DNA of 14,329 nt from an uncultured Oscillospiraceae bacterium (GTDB lineage: Bacteria; Bacillota; Clostridia; Oscillospirales; Ruminococcaceae). A program made the translations under genes and the position numbers. The stretch lies in assembly GCA_934454435.1 (NCBI GenBank), contig CAKSGA010000059.1, positions 1 through 14,329 on the forward strand, read 5' to 3'. Positions 13,891 to 14,329 of this stretch are shown here, piece by piece; the first letter of the stretch is position 1, and each line of letters starts with the position of its first letter. A model generated the notes under the pieces. The model was not told the origin of the DNA and did no database searches. It was given only the letters and a program-made list of their open reading frames with translations.

Positions 13891-14091
13891 ACGACAGTAT
13901 CGTGATTCCACCCTGATTCACACGGAAAATCCGCATCTCATTGGCTCGATAACGGGAGCGACCGGCGTGTATTAAGCGCACTCAGAGGCGGTGTGCATTG
14001 ACCCTGACGCTGCTGCCTCACACCAAACGGCAGCTCTCTGAACGCGTAAAATAGGGAAAAGCCTTCCTCTTCACAGCTTTGAATATATTGT
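13851..14091 (-). promoter_or_regulatory. T-box riboswitch specific for tRNA-Thr
   Basis: The minus-strand leader has all T-box parts. The Stem I base AGAGG pairs with CCUCU. The distal part has CAGAGAGCUGCC...UUGGUGUGAGGCAGC. The specifier loop holds ACC (13992-13990), a Thr codon, followed by a purine and then the stem base. The T-box AGGGTGGAATCACGA (13914-13900) forms an antiterminator with TCGTCCCT (13894-13887): AGGG/CCCU, 7-nt bulge UGGAAUC, ACGA/UCGU. The UGGA of the bulge pairs with tRNA ending UCCA, fitting a Thr tRNA with discriminator U. Uncharged tRNA-Thr would favour read-through into the operon. The match is very strong although the bulge differs from the usual UGGNACC. Confidence 0.93.
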
Positions 14092-14097
14092 AATTAT

Positions 14098-14126
14098 ATG
14101 TTAGCACACTTTTATAAGTTTGTCAA
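14098..14126 (-). promoter_or_regulatory. promoter of the T-box-thrS operon
   Basis: Minus strand TTGACA (14126-14121), 17-bp spacer, TAACAT (14103-14098). The leader would start near 14091, just before Stem I. Confidence 0.8.
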
Positions 14127-14239
14127 GAGCGTTTTTATGAAAATTTCCATTGCTGATCGATCATGGAAAATACTTGGGGTATGGCACAAGTATAATCTTA
14201 TATTAAAATGGTTAAAAAATAAATTTTTTATATTTCCTA

Positions 14240-14268
14240 TTGACTTTTACTTTACCTTGTGATATAAT
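14240..14268 (+). promoter_or_regulatory. promoter of the tRNA gene
   Basis: TTGACT (14240-14245), 17-bp spacer, TATAAT (14263-14268), 28 bp before the tRNA 5' end. A small inverted repeat TGTTGT-TGAAC-ACAACA (14274-14290) lies at the expected start of transcription. Confidence 0.85.
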
Positions 14269-14296
14269 TATTATGTTGTTGAACACAACACTTCAT

Positions 14297-14329
14297 AGGG
14301 GTATAGCTCAGCTGGTAGAGCAGCGGTCT
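14297..14329 (+). tRNA. tRNA, 5' part only, probably tRNA-Trp
   Basis: The 33 nt cover acceptor strand AGGGGUA, U8-A9, D-stem GCUC with loop AGCUGGUA and GAGC, A26, anticodon-stem strand GCGGU and C32-U33. The anticodon lies just past the window edge. The acceptor AGGGGUA and stem GCGGUCU resemble tRNA-Trp of Bacillota, but other types cannot be excluded. Confidence 0.9.

Noticed and set aside
13799..13981. N-terminal extension of the unknown gene from an ATG at 13981
   Set aside because: This stretch is the T-box antiterminator and terminator; the TTG at 13798 has the strong ribosome site.
14144..14169. 7-bp inverted repeat TTTCCAT...ATGGAAA between the divergent T-box and tRNA promoters
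   Set aside because: Short arms, 12-nt loop and AT-rich surroundings make chance likely; no T-run follows.

Overview
The window looks like the replication-origin region of a gut Clostridia member of the Ruminococcaceae/Oscillospiraceae type, most likely Ruminococcus. This is inferred from the protein sequences, the spore protease gpr, the darA-holB-ricT block, a T-box leader on the threonyl-tRNA synthetase operon and the short 2[4Fe-4S] ferredoxin. No database search was possible.

Layout. 1-1050: dnaN, minus strand, 3' end cut off by the window edge. 1051-1297: dnaA-dnaN spacer with DnaA-box-like sites, a GC hexamer and a TAA-triplet run arranged like the unwinding element of B. subtilis oriC. 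1298-2662: dnaA (minus). 2663-3765: AT-rich origin DNA with many TGTTGAAAA-type sites on both sides of a small tail-anchored membrane protein gene (2915-3175). 3766-4026: a nested-palindrome element with an 18-bp hairpin sequence at each end, one end acting as a terminator. 4083-5505: a lipoprotein gene and an HD-domain hydrolase gene in one operon (minus). 5590-6306: short germination protease gpr (minus). 6482-9058: darA (c-di-AMP receptor), holB (delta' of the clamp loader) and ricT/yaaT, one plus-strand operon. 9359-9529: ferredoxin (plus). 9597-10730: rhodanese-TtcA fusion (minus). 10923-13798: a Thr T-box operon (minus) in the order T-box leader, unknown 126-aa protein starting with TTG, thrS, SseB-domain protein. 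14297-14329: the first 33 nt of a tRNA gene on the plus strand with a good promoter.

How it works together. dnaA, dnaN and holB are replication genes and the origin DNA lies between and beside them. The box-like repeat differs from the usual TTATCCACA (it reads TTTTCAACA), and the DNA-binding domain of DnaA carries changes at residues that contact the box in E. coli, so the two may have changed together. darA and ricT link the same neighbourhood to c-di-AMP signalling and RNA maturation/sporulation control. The threonine operon has a complete T-box with specifier ACC, a terminator and a competing antiterminator.

Most interesting items: the non-canonical origin array with its DnaA-trio-like element, the 260-bp nested palindrome between the origin and the HD operon, the triplicated DLTEHRANH motif in RicT, and the T-box operon with an unknown first gene and a ThrRS with altered active-site residues.
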